64,000 nt of DNA, taken from the NCBI RefSeq assembly GCF_900537075.1, contig NZ_UNRA01000003.1, positions 349,082 through 413,081 of the forward strand, in the 5' to 3' direction. Position 1 is the first letter of the stretch. Each line of letters opens with the position of its first letter. Below, piece after piece: positions 37,186 through 45,979 of this stretch. The stretch comes from Tropicibacter sp. Alg240-R139. Lineage in GTDB: Bacteria > Pseudomonadota > Alphaproteobacteria > Rhodobacterales > Rhodobacteraceae. The notes under the pieces were generated by a model. It saw only the letters and a list, made by a program, of their open reading frames with translations, was not told the DNA's origin and did not search any database. The translations under genes and the position numbers were made by a program.

Positions 37186-37760
37186 GGCGCACGCTGGTCA
37201 TCATGGTAAAGGAGCCGCGTCCAGGCCGTGTCAAGACACGGCTGGGGCGCGACATTGGCATGGTCGGTGCGGCGTGGTGGTTTCGCCACCAGACCCGCCG
37301 CCTGATCCGCCGCCTACGTGACCCTCGCTGGCGGATTGTGCTGGCTGTGGCCCCGGATCGCGAAGGCTTGGAAAGCCGTATCTGGCCCCTTGACCTGCTA
37401 CGCGCACCACAGGGGCGCGGTGATTTGGGTGACAGGATGGCGCGGATGCTGCGCGGGATGCCCCCCGGCCCGGTTTGCGTAATCGGAGCAGACATTCCGG
37501 GTATCACCCGGGCCCTTGTCGCGCGCGCTTTTGAGGCGCTTGGATCGCATGAGATGGTGTTTGGCCCGGCGCCTGACGGCGGTTACTGGTTGGTTGGGGC
37601 CAAGCGCGCCTCGGCCCTGCCCATTAACATGTTCGTGGGTGTTCGCTGGTCCACCAAGCATGCTTTGGCTGATACGATTGCAACGTTGCCGGGCCGTCGC
37701 ATTGCTTTGGTCGATGAACTGCGTGATGTGGACACCAAGGCGGATTTGTTCCGCCTTTGA
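37182..37760 (+). CDS. DUF2064 / TIGR04282-type glycosyltransferase-like protein
   Basis: This 192-residue protein has the nucleotide-sugar-like pattern LVIMVKEPRPGRVKTRLGRDIG at the start, VCVIGADIPGITRALVARAF and VFGPAPDGGYWLVG. The family (DUF2064) includes enzymes annotated in arsenosugar biosynthesis and cofactor nucleotidyl transfer; none of those partners is present. It is in one operon with dapE and the GNAT gene. Confidence 0.85.
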   Translation: MRRTLVIMVKEPRPGRVKTRLGRDIGMVGAAWWFRHQTRRLIRRLRDPRWRIVLAVAPDREGLESRIWPLDLLRAPQGRGDLGDRMARMLRGMPPGPVCVIGADIPGITRALVARAFEALGSHEMVFGPAPDGGYWLVGAKRASALPINMFVGVRWSTKHALADTIATLPGRRIALVDELRDVDTKADLFRL

Positions 37761-37805
37761 CGTTTTGGTCATGACCTTGTCAAAGGGCCGTGATAGGCCA
37801 GAGGT

Positions 37806-40058
37806 ATGACGCGTATTCCAACAAAGGAAGAGATCCTCGATTGGATTTCGGCCAACCCGACCCTCACTTCGAAACGAGACATTGCCAAAGCCTTTGGCAT
37901 CAAGGGCTCGGACCGGATCGACCTGAAACGGTTGCTCAAGGAACTTGAGGCCGAAGGCCATCTGGAAAAGCGCAAACGCAGCTATTCCGACCCCGATCGC
38001 CTGCCACCGGTCAGCGTGTTGCAGGTCAAGGCACCGGATAGCAATGGCGATCTTTTTGCCAAACCGATGGAATGGCACGGCGAAGGAGTGGAGCCGGTCG
38101 TGTTGGTCATTCCCCGCGCCTCGGACCCGGCCTTGGGTGAAGGAGATCGAATCCTGGCCCGGCTGACCGTCGTGCACGAGGAAGACCACAACTACGAGGC
38201 GCGCCTGATCCGGCGCATCGGTGCCAACCCGAAACGGATCTTGGGTGTGTTCCGCAAGCGCAGCGAAGGCGGGCGGATCGTGCCTATCGACAAGTCCTCT
38301 GGCACCGAATGGTCCGTGGCCGAAGCCGCTGTGTTGGGTGCAAAGGATGGCGAGCTGGTCGAGGCCGAGCAGGCCGGCCCCAAGGGCCGGATGGGCCTTC
38401 CCAAAGCGCGGATCGTGGAGCGGCTGGGCGATCCTTCGGCCCCCAAAGCGGTGTCACTGATCGCGATCCATCAGCACGGCATTCCGGATGACTTCCCTGA
38501 CCCTGTGATCGCCGAAGCAGATGTCGCCAAACCCATGGGGCTGAGCGGGCGCGACGATCTGCGCGACTTGCCGCTGTTAACCATCGACCCCTCGGACGCG
38601 CGCGACCATGACGATGCCTGTTATGCCCATGCCGATGATGATCCCAAGAACCCCGGTGGCCATATCGTTTGGGTCGCCATTGCCGATGTGGCGGCCTATG
38701 TGCGCCCCGGTTCCGCGCTGGATCGCGAGGCCCGCAAACGCGGCAATTCCAGCTATTTCCCCGACCGCGTGGTGCCGATGTTGCCGGATCGCCTGTCGGG
38801 CGATCTGTGCTCGCTGCACGAGGGCGTACCGCGCGCCTGTCTGGCAGTACGGATGCAGTTGGACGCGGACGGAAACAAGCTGTCGCATCGCTTTGTACGC
38901 GGCTTGATGCGATCGGTCGCCTCGCTGCATTACGCCGAGGTGCAGGATGCCATCGACGGCACCCCCAATGATCGAACCGGTCCCCTGCTGGACCCGATCC
39001 TGAAACCGCTTTATGCTGCCTATGGTGCGTTGAAAAAGGCACGCGAGGAACGACAGCCGCTGGACCTGGATCTGCCGGAACGCAAGATCGTGCTGGATGA
39101 TGATGGGAAGGTTCAATCGGTCAACTTTCGAGACCGGCTGGACGCGCACCGCCTGATCGAAGAGTTCATGGTGCTGGCCAATGTAGCGGCCGCCGAAACT
39201 CTGACCGCCAAGAAATCCCCGCTTTTGTTCCGCGTGCATGAAGAACCTGCGCCCGAGAAACTGGAGTCGCTGCGCGAAACCGCACAGGCAGCCGGTTACA
39301 ACATGGCCAAGGGGCAGGTGCTGCAAACCCGTCACCTGAATACATTGCTGCGGGCGGCGGCTGGGACTGACGATGCAGAGTTGATCAACATTTCGACCCT
39401 GCGGTCTATGGCGCAGGCGTATTATTCGCCCGAAAACTTTGGTCACTTTGGCCTGGCCTTGCGCAACTATGCGCACTTCACCTCGCCCATCCGTCGCTAC
39501 GCTGACCTGATCGTGCATCGTGCGCTGATTAAGGCACACGGTTGGGGTGATGACGGGTTGCAAGCGGATGAAATCGACCGACTCGAAGACACGGCCACCC
39601 ATATTTCAGACACCGAACGTCGATCGATGGTGGCAGAACGGGACACGACGGATCGCTATCTGGCCGCGTATCTGAGCGAGCGGGTTGGCAACGAATTCTC
39701 TGGCCGGATTAGTGGAATGGCGCGGTTCGGCGCCTTTGTGAAGCTCGACGAGACCGGCGCAGACGGGCTGGTGCCAGTGCGTTCTCTGGGGCGCGAGTTC
39801 TTTCACTTTGACAGTGAAGCGGGAACGCTGATGGGGTCGGACACAGGGATGGTCTTGTCTATTGGTCAGCGGGTCACGGTGCGGTTGGCGCAGGCAACGC
39901 CGGTAACCGGAGGTCTAGAGCTGGAGATGTTGTCGGTGGAAGACAAAGCCATGCCAAAACCTGTTAGCCCTGCAGGCCGCACGCAACGTCGCAAGGCCAT
40001 AAAGGGCAAACGCAAGCGGGACAAAATCAAGCGCAAGGTCGAGCGCAATCGGCGCTAA
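37806..40058 (+). CDS. rnr: Ribonuclease R
   Basis: This 750-residue 3'-5' exoribonuclease degrades structured RNA. Domains: N-terminal helix-turn-helix and cold-shock regions (about 1-230), RNB catalytic domain (about 250-580) with the catalytic aspartates in TIDPSDARDHDDACYA, C-terminal S1 domain (about 630-715: GRISGMARFGAFVKLDETGADGLVPV) and a strongly basic tail (QRRKAIKGKRKRDKIKRK). Length is normal. It follows the DUF2064 gene by 45 bp. Confidence 0.96.
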   Translation: MTRIPTKEEILDWISANPTLTSKRDIAKAFGIKGSDRIDLKRLLKELEAEGHLEKRKRSYSDPDRLPPVSVLQVKAPDSNGDLFAKPMEWHGEGVEPVVLVIPRASDPALGEGDRILARLTVVHEEDHNYEARLIRRIGANPKRILGVFRKRSEGGRIVPIDKSSGTEWSVAEAAVLGAKDGELVEAEQAGPKGRMGLPKARIVERLGDPSAPKAVSLIAIHQHGIPDDFPDPVIAEADVAKPMGLSGRDDLRDLPLLTIDPSDARDHDDACYAHADDDPKNPGGHIVWVAIADVAAYVRPGSALDREARKRGNSSYFPDRVVPMLPDRLSGDLCSLHEGVPRACLAVRMQLDADGNKLSHRFVRGLMRSVASLHYAEVQDAIDGTPNDRTGPLLDPILKPLYAAYGALKKAREERQPLDLDLPERKIVLDDDGKVQSVNFRDRLDAHRLIEEFMVLANVAAAETLTAKKSPLLFRVHEEPAPEKLESLRETAQAAGYNMAKGQVLQTRHLNTLLRAAAGTDDAELINISTLRSMAQAYYSPENFGHFGLALRNYAHFTSPIRRYADLIVHRALIKAHGWGDDGLQADEIDRLEDTATHISDTERRSMVAERDTTDRYLAAYLSERVGNEFSGRISGMARFGAFVKLDETGADGLVPVRSLGREFFHFDSEAGTLMGSDTGMVLSIGQRVTVRLAQATPVTGGLELEMLSVEDKAMPKPVSPAGRTQRRKAIKGKRKRDKIKRKVERNRR

Positions 40059-40059
40059 G

Positions 40060-40452
40060 TTACGTCTTTTGATGGTACGTCAACGCGCGGGCGATCAGCC
40101 AGCCGTGACGCCCGTCGTCGATTTGGCCTGTATCCTCAAAAAGAACAGCACGCGTGCCGTCGATCCTGTCGGTTTTGGGAAATGCGGTTTCATAGTCCGG
40201 GATCAAGCGGCTCTGACAATGCACAAACAGGGCGAAGCCTCCGGCTTTTGGCACGCCCAATCGGATCGTGGACCCTTTGGGTGTCAGGTAGGCGGGTTGT
40301 CCCCATTTGAGCGTTTCTTCAACCTGTGGCACGCTCGGTAATTCGCAGGCCACATCGAAGATCAGCCCGCGCAGCCGCAGCAGGCCTGCACGAGGCTTGG
40401 ACGGGATCGCCGCAAAGGCTGCGGCGACCTGATCGTTGGCAAAGGGTGTCAT
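40060..40452 (-). CDS. DUF1801 domain protein
   Basis: This 130-residue protein has a pattern (IPSKPRAGLLRLRGLIFDVACE..., VEETLKWGQPAYL, RLGVPKAGGFALFVHCQ) typical of the DUF1801 YdhG-like fold. The function is unknown. Its ATG overlaps the stop of the GST gene upstream (ATGA), so they are one unit. The stop is 1 bp from the end of rnr. Confidence 0.83.
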   Translation of the reverse strand: MTPFANDQVAAAFAAIPSKPRAGLLRLRGLIFDVACELPSVPQVEETLKWGQPAYLTPKGSTIRLGVPKAGGFALFVHCQSRLIPDYETAFPKTDRIDGTRAVLFEDTGQIDDGRHGWLIARALTYHQKT

Positions 40453-41147
40453 GTCAATTCAAACGCCTGATCCATTCGCGATACATAGTCGGTCAGCAGC
40501 CTGTCATTGGCAATCCGCTGTTGCAGCGGCGTCTCCACTGGTGTCGCGGCAATCGCCGCCAACATCGGGGCGACGGAGTAATCAGCAGAGGTTGGCGTAT
40601 TGCCCAGCAGAAAGGGCGAATGCCACAGGAACGCGGCAATCGCGGTCAGGTCGTTCTCGACCCGCTCAAGGCGTTCAGCTAGCGAGAACCGGGACACGCC
40701 CTGCATGTCCAGTCCACGCAGAACCGACTTGCGCACGGATTTTGTGATGGGGCCCCGGATTAGACGAGGAACACTGGAAAAGAACGTTTCTCGCAGAACT
40801 GGCCAGACCTCATCATTGCCCCAGCGGTCCATGACCAGTTGGAAATACAAGTGGTCCTCGGCCATGCGGATCAGGGCGCGTGACTGGCCTTTTTGCAGAT
40901 CGCTGAGGCCCTGATCAAAGTCGGCGCCGCGCGCCTCAAGCCAGCCGCGAATGGCATCGCTGTCGGGCATCAATCGTTCGGGCGTGCGCAGCACGGGCAA
41001 TTTACGGTGGGGCATCTTGCGCGGGTCGAGCAGATCGGACCGCTGCCACTGCTGACCAGAAGCTTCGAGGAGGTAGGCGGCTTTGACGCAGAACGGGCTT
41101 CCGCTGAACAAGCCAAAGGCCGAGGGGTATATGAAAAGGGTCAACAT
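40449..41147 (-). CDS. Glutathione S-transferase family protein
   Basis: This 232-residue protein has a thioredoxin-like N-terminal domain (about 1-75: SPFCVKAAYLLEASGQQW, KLPVLRTPERLMPDSDAIRGWLE) and an all-helical C-terminal domain. The Ser13-Gly-Ser-Pro-Phe-Cys stretch could hold the catalytic residue. Length and arrangement resemble the metaxin/Fax-like group more than classical detoxifying GSTs. It is first of a two-gene unit with DUF1801 and divergent from the WYL regulator, which may control it. Confidence 0.83.
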   Translation of the reverse strand: MLTLFIYPSAFGLFSGSPFCVKAAYLLEASGQQWQRSDLLDPRKMPHRKLPVLRTPERLMPDSDAIRGWLEARGADFDQGLSDLQKGQSRALIRMAEDHLYFQLVMDRWGNDEVWPVLRETFFSSVPRLIRGPITKSVRKSVLRGLDMQGVSRFSLAERLERVENDLTAIAAFLWHSPFLLGNTPTSADYSVAPMLAAIAATPVETPLQQRIANDRLLTDYVSRMDQAFELT

Positions 41148-41232
41148 GACGAAACTCCGAGATTTGAATTGAGTCGGACCCTAGGGGGAGGTGATGACAG
41201 TTTCTGTCATCAGTGTTAGGCAGTATGGAGCC

Positions 41233-41949
41233 ATGTCACGCACCGCCCGCCTGTTCCAGTTGATGCAAGCCCTGCGTTCAGGGCCGCAGCCACGCACCTC
41301 GATCCAGCTGGCGCAGGATCTGGGGGTGTCGCCGCGCACGGTGCATCGCGACATCGACACATTGCGCAGCTTGGGTGCGGTAATCGACGGCGAGGCCGGG
41401 TTTGGCTTTACCTTGATCGAGGACGCAACCCTGCCGCCGCTGGGGTTTCTGGATGACGAGCTTGAGGCGCTGGTTCTTGGCTTGCGTGAAGTTGAACTGA
41501 TAGGCGACCCGGCCCTGTCCGAAGCCGCCAGTGCTGCCCTGCGAAAACTGCAAGGACGATTGCCACAGCGACAATCCCACCGCCTGAGCCATGCTGTGTT
41601 GACGGCGACGCGGTTCGACCGGCCCCCCAAACCGGGGATTGAGGTTGCGCGCCTGAGAAAGGCGACTTGGGATGAGCAAGCCGTTGAGTTTGGGTACTCG
41701 GACGTTCACGGGGCGCAGACGCACCGCCGGGTGAACCCTTTGTCCATTGTCTACATGGACCGGGCCAGCGTATTGGTGGCGTGGTGTCACCTGCGGCAGG
41801 ATTTTCGTACCTTCCGTCTGGATCGGATGCGCGAGTTAGTTGTGACTGACCAGAGTTTCCGTCCCAATCGGGTGCCCCTGCTGCGCCGAGCCATCGAAAA
41901 TCTGCGGGCCGAACGCGCGCGAGCGGAGGATTGCACACAATCCGAGTGA
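41233..41949 (+). CDS. HTH/WYL-domain transcriptional regulator (YafY type)
   Basis: This 238-residue regulator has an N-terminal DeoR-like winged helix (about 3-60: TARLFQLMQALRSGPQPRTSIQLAQDLGVSPRTVHRDIDTLRSLGAVI) and a C-terminal WYL ligand-binding domain (about 140-205). The frame is open 42 bp further upstream. It is divergent from the GST-DUF1801 pair across an 85-bp gap and probably controls it. The ligand is unknown. Confidence 0.88.
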   Translation: MSRTARLFQLMQALRSGPQPRTSIQLAQDLGVSPRTVHRDIDTLRSLGAVIDGEAGFGFTLIEDATLPPLGFLDDELEALVLGLREVELIGDPALSEAASAALRKLQGRLPQRQSHRLSHAVLTATRFDRPPKPGIEVARLRKATWDEQAVEFGYSDVHGAQTHRRVNPLSIVYMDRASVLVAWCHLRQDFRTFRLDRMRELVVTDQSFRPNRVPLLRRAIENLRAERARAEDCTQSE

Positions 41950-42013
41950 TCCCTTTTTCAGATGATGCTTTCGCGCTACGCTTGTGCCAGAGCAGACAAT
42001 CGGGACAACCAAG

Positions 42014-43306
42014 ATGCGTGTATGGCTGAGTGCGGCGGCAGTGTCCGCCGCAATGATGCCCGGGGCAAGCACCGGGTCCGAGAACGAAAATGCAGTCAAA
42101 CTAGCCTCTGCCCAGGTGTTGACCTCGCTAAGGCCGCAACTGCGACCTGCGCGTGTAGATGCGGTTAAGCCCACATCCGTAGCGTCGGAAGGTGGTTTTC
42201 AAGAGTGGATCGTCGGCTTTGGTCCACGGGCCGAAGCTGCGGGCATCAAGCGGTCGATCTGGCAGAAGGCCCTGAGCGGCATGAGCTATGACGCCGAGGT
42301 CATTAAGCGCGACCGCAATCAGTCCGAGTTCACCAAGACGGTTTGGGTCTACCTTGACAGCGCGGCCTCGGACCTGCGGGTCAAGAACGGCAAAGCGGCT
42401 TTAAAAAAGCGCAACGCTCTGCTGGACCGGATCGAGGCCAAATATGGTGTTGAGAAAGAAGTCGTCGTGGCGATCTGGGGACTGGAAAGCGCCTATGGCA
42501 CCTTTCGGGGGTCAAAGAGCGTGATCCGCTCGCTGGCGACCTTGGCCTATGACGCGCGGCGCAGCGACTTCTTCGAAGAGCAACTGATTGCGGCCTTGCA
42601 GATTTTGCAAGCAGGCGACGTGGCCAGCCGAAATATGAATGGCAGTTGGGCCGGGGCCATGGGGCACACGCAGTTCATGCCGACCTCATTCCTTAAGTAT
42701 GCGGTGGATTACTCAGGTGATGGTAAGCGCAACATCTGGTCCGACGATCCGACCGATGCTTTGGCGTCGACTGCGGCCTATCTGGCGGGGCATGGGTGGA
42801 CCTCAGGGCAGCCATGGGGTGTCGAGGTCACATTGCCCAAGGGGTTCGACTATACTCAGGCAAATCGAGAGATCATCAAGAGCCCGAAAGAGTGGGCCGA
42901 GCTTGGGGTGAAAGGCATGGATGGTAAGGCGGTGCGCAACCATGGCGCGGCGTCAATCCTGTTGCCCGGCGGGGCAGAGGGCGTGTCCTTCATGATTTTC
43001 GACAACTTCGAAGTCTTGGAAAGCTATAACACGGCTGACGCTTATGTGATCGGTGTGGGCCATCTAAGCGACCGAATACGGGGGGCGGGGAAGCTTCAAG
43101 GCGGTTGGCCGCGCGGGGATCGTGCGTTGACTTTTGATGAGCGGATCGAGCTGCAAGAGCGCCTGACGGCCAAGGGGTTCGACACGCAAAAGATCGACGC
43201 AAAGATTGGTCCGCTGACGATCAATGCAGTCCGGGCTTACCAGCTGGCCAATGGGTTGGTGCCGGATGGGTATGCCTCGCCCGGCTTGTTGCAAGGCTTG
43301 AGATGA
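42014..43306 (+). CDS. Lytic murein transglycosylase (MltB family) with peptidoglycan-binding domain
   Basis: This 430-residue protein is secreted by a signal peptide (about 1-20). The transglycosylase domain (about 60-355) has the catalytic Glu in IWGLESAYGTFRG and the GSWAGAMGHTQFMPTSF signature. A C-terminal PG_binding_1 domain (about 370-428) contains GFDTQKIDAKIGPLTINAVRAYQLANGL. It cleaves murein glycan strands to 1,6-anhydromuropeptides. It starts at ATG 42014; the frame extends 30 bp upstream. Confidence 0.92.
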   Translation: MRVWLSAAAVSAAMMPGASTGSENENAVKLASAQVLTSLRPQLRPARVDAVKPTSVASEGGFQEWIVGFGPRAEAAGIKRSIWQKALSGMSYDAEVIKRDRNQSEFTKTVWVYLDSAASDLRVKNGKAALKKRNALLDRIEAKYGVEKEVVVAIWGLESAYGTFRGSKSVIRSLATLAYDARRSDFFEEQLIAALQILQAGDVASRNMNGSWAGAMGHTQFMPTSFLKYAVDYSGDGKRNIWSDDPTDALASTAAYLAGHGWTSGQPWGVEVTLPKGFDYTQANREIIKSPKEWAELGVKGMDGKAVRNHGAASILLPGGAEGVSFMIFDNFEVLESYNTADAYVIGVGHLSDRIRGAGKLQGGWPRGDRALTFDERIELQERLTAKGFDTQKIDAKIGPLTINAVRAYQLANGLVPDGYASPGLLQGLR

Positions 43307-43309
43307 AAA

Positions 43310-43391
43310 AAGAGGGGCAATGCCCCTCTTGATCCTTTGCATCAATTCACCCCGCCGTACTTCGAATAAAGAGAAGGGCGGGGTGTTTTTT
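43310..43391 (+). repeat. Three-part intergenic element, copy 2, with terminator
   Basis: Three bases after the transglycosylase stop is the near-perfect palindrome AAGAGGGGCA-A-TGCCCCTCTT (43310-43330). A small TGAT/ATCA stem follows, then CCCCGCCGTACTTCGAATAAAGAGAAGGG (43350-43378). Here the tail's CACCCCGCC also pairs with GGCGGGGTG (43377-43385), followed by TTTTTT, giving a strong plus-strand terminator. The order of parts and the tail sequence match the element at 14308-14368. Confidence 0.7.
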
Positions 43392-43393
43392 GT

Positions 43394-44605
43394 TTAGCCC
43401 GGTGACATGCCACGCAGCCGCTCCGAGCGGCGGCGCAGCAGCTCGACCGTGGTCAGCAGCGCGATCGAGATCACCACGAGGATCGTGGCCACGGCCAGGA
43501 TAGTCGGCGAGATCTGTTCACGCAGACCGGTGAACATCTGCCAGGGCAGCGTCTTCTGGCTGGCCGAGCCGACAAAGAGCACCACGACGACTTCGTCAAA
43601 AGACGTGATGAATGCGAAGAGACCGCCAGAGATCACGCCCGGCAGGATCAGCGGCATTTGCACGCGGAAGAAGGTGGTTACCGGGTTGGCACCCATGTTT
43701 GCAGCCGCGCGGGTCAGCGAGCGGTCAAAACCCACCAGTGTTGCTGTCACAGTGATGATCACAAAGGGAATGCCCAGAACCGCATGGGCCAGAACAACTT
43801 TGACGTATCCCACGAAGTTTTTGGAAAGCCCCAGCGTCCCTTCCATCCAGTTGCCGATGCTCGAGTAGAAAAAGAACATGCCAGTGGCCGAGATGATCAG
43901 CGGCACGATCATCGGCGAGATCATGATGGCCATGATAGCGCGGCGACCGGGCACGTGGCTTTGGCTCAGGCCGATGGCGGCCAGAGTGCCCAAGCTTACC
44001 GAGATGACGGTCGCAATCGGCGCAATGATCAGCGAGTTCTTGAACGAGCGCTGCCATTCATTGTTGGTGAAAAAGTCCTGGTAGTGCTTGAGCGAATAAC
44101 CAGCAGGATCAAACCGGAGCATCTCTGGTGTGTACGTAAAGAAGTCCTGTGAGTTAAAGCTGAGCGGTATGACCACGAGGATTGGCGTGATCAGGAACAC
44201 GAAGATCGCGCCACAGATCACCCGGAACCCATAGTGCCACAGAACCTGACTGGGGGTCAGGTAGGGCAGCAGGCGCTGGCGATAGCGGCCTTCGTACATC
44301 CAGTAAGTGAACCAGTGAAAGAACCAGCCCGCGAGGGCGCCCAGGATTGCTGCGGGGATGCCACCAACGAAAAAGCCCAAGGCAAGAAAGATCAGGATTG
44401 AGATCCACTTGCTCATTTGCTCGTTCTTGAGCGCAAAGATGTAAAGCGCAGCCAAGGCAGTTACAATTGCAGCGCCAATGACGATGCCCAGGAAGCCAGA
44501 GTCGTTCGCCGTTCCAACAAACAGCCCAAGCAAGCCGCCTGCCGCCGCTACGGTCGGCAGAACAAGAGACATCGGTTTGCGCGAGATAGGTGTGAGTGCA
44601 GCCAT
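43394..44605 (-). CDS. Polyamine-type ABC transporter permease (PotC-like)
   Basis: This 403-residue inner membrane permease has the BPD_transp_1 domain at about 190-395 with the EAA-like loop SLTRAAANMGANPVTTFFRVQMPLILPG. An unusual N-terminal extension of about 120 residues adds three or four hydrophobic segments before the standard six. An ATG at 44572 is an alternative start. It is last in a four-gene operon (ATPase, binding protein, permease, permease). Substrate is likely a polyamine or a related amine such as GABA. Confidence 0.87.
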   Translation of the reverse strand: MAALTPISRKPMSLVLPTVAAAGGLLGLFVGTANDSGFLGIVIGAAIVTALAALYIFALKNEQMSKWISILIFLALGFFVGGIPAAILGALAGWFFHWFTYWMYEGRYRQRLLPYLTPSQVLWHYGFRVICGAIFVFLITPILVVIPLSFNSQDFFTYTPEMLRFDPAGYSLKHYQDFFTNNEWQRSFKNSLIIAPIATVISVSLGTLAAIGLSQSHVPGRRAIMAIMISPMIVPLIISATGMFFFYSSIGNWMEGTLGLSKNFVGYVKVVLAHAVLGIPFVIITVTATLVGFDRSLTRAAANMGANPVTTFFRVQMPLILPGVISGGLFAFITSFDEVVVVLFVGSASQKTLPWQMFTGLREQISPTILAVATILVVISIALLTTVELLRRRSERLRGMSPG

Positions 44606-44610
44606 GTCCG

Positions 44611-45882
44611 TTACCCCAGCTTCACGTTGTCGATGCCTACGATCTTGTCATAGGCCCAATAGAGGATCAGAACGACTACCAGTAGGATCGTGCCCAGTGC
44701 GGCCGCGAGGCCCCAGTTCAACGAGCTCGAGATGTGGTAGGCAATCCGGTTCGAGATGAAGACACCCTTGGTGCCGCCGACGATTTCGGGCGTGATATAG
44801 TAGCCAATCGCAAGGATGAAAACGAGGATTGATCCAGCGCCAATGCCAGGGATCGATAGCGGGAAGTAGACCCGCCAGAACGCTGTCCAATTGGTCGCGC
44901 CCATGGATTTGGCCGCGCGCAGATAGGTCGGCTGGATTGTCTGCATCACCGAGTACATCGGCAGGATCATAAATGGCAGCAAGATGTGGGTCATTGCGAT
45001 GATGGTCCCGGTCTGATTGTTGATCATGACCAATCGGGAGTCGTCGGCCACCATACCAAGCCAGACCAGAAACTCGTTGATGACACCTTGTTGCTGCAGC
45101 ATGACTTTCCAGGCCGAAGTCCGCACCAGCAGCGAAGTCCAGAACGGCAGAAGCACCAGGATCATAAGTATATTGGCTGTGCGCATCGGCAGGTTGGCCA
45201 GAATCCAGGCCACGGGATAGCCGAGCAGGATACAAGAGCCAGTGATGATCAAGGACATGATCAGGGTACGAACAAAGAGTTTGACCAAGATCCGTTTGTC
45301 TTCGGGCTGTGATTGTGCCCCTTCCGGCGTTCGGCGCATGTCCACAGCGTTGAGGAAATAGCCATTTGTGACCCTTGGCGAATGTGTCTTGATCACCCGC
45401 CAGGTTTCAACGTCGCCCCACTTCTTGTCGACGTCGATCAGCTTGTCCTTGAACGGTGCATCCGCAGCGGGGTCCATCCGTTTAATCTTGCGGCCAGACT
45501 TACGAAATAGCGAGGACATGCCGGTTTGTTCATAATTCAGACGGGTGCCTAGGCGTGTATGTCTCTTGGCATCAATGGCTACGACCATGTCGCCCACAAA
45601 CGCGGCATAGACCGGCTCGTCAGGCAATTCACCACTGTCGGCATCCCAGCTCTGCAGTTCGGCAACCGTCAATGGCAGCGTTTCCACGACGATGTCGTTC
45701 TCAACTGAACGCATCAGCATCGACACAATGGGAATGATGAAAGAAACCAGCACAAAGATAAGCAGCGGTGCAATCAGCATCAGCGCTCTCATCTTTTGCA
45801 GTCTCAGCGCGCGGGCCAGGCTCTTTTTCAGCGGCGTGCCGTCTGCGGCGAGCATAGGCCCATCGGAGGTGGTGTCCGTCAT
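44611..45882 (-). CDS. Polyamine-type ABC transporter permease (PotB-like) with periplasmic insert
   Basis: This 423-residue permease has one N-terminal helix (about 31-56), then a hydrophilic stretch of about 140 residues before the second helix (about 203), probably in the periplasm. The rest is a BPD_transp_1 domain with the EAA loop YLRAAKSMGATNWTAFWRVYFPLSIPG. The insert is much longer than in E. coli PotB. It lies 5 bp before the PotC-like gene and pairs with it. Confidence 0.87.
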   Translation of the reverse strand: MTDTTSDGPMLAADGTPLKKSLARALRLQKMRALMLIAPLLIFVLVSFIIPIVSMLMRSVENDIVVETLPLTVAELQSWDADSGELPDEPVYAAFVGDMVVAIDAKRHTRLGTRLNYEQTGMSSLFRKSGRKIKRMDPAADAPFKDKLIDVDKKWGDVETWRVIKTHSPRVTNGYFLNAVDMRRTPEGAQSQPEDKRILVKLFVRTLIMSLIITGSCILLGYPVAWILANLPMRTANILMILVLLPFWTSLLVRTSAWKVMLQQQGVINEFLVWLGMVADDSRLVMINNQTGTIIAMTHILLPFMILPMYSVMQTIQPTYLRAAKSMGATNWTAFWRVYFPLSIPGIGAGSILVFILAIGYYITPEIVGGTKGVFISNRIAYHISSSLNWGLAAALGTILLVVVLILYWAYDKIVGIDNVKLG

Positions 45883-45935
45883 GGTCTTCCCCGTTGGTCT
45901 TGTTTTTATTGGTAAATGTCCAAACGAATGGAGGT

Positions 45936-45962
45936 GGAAAGGGCCGAAGTGCGGCCCTTTCC
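45936..45962 (-). promoter_or_regulatory. Intercistronic hairpin between binding protein and permease genes
   Basis: A perfect 11-bp stem GGAAAGGGCCG / CGGCCCTTTCC with loop AAGTG starts 18 bases after the binding-protein stop codon. Such hairpins commonly stabilise the binding-protein part of a transporter mRNA or reduce read-through, which would give more binding protein than permease. There is no T run. Confidence 0.6.
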
Positions 45963-45979
45963 GAATTCAGACGGGGCGA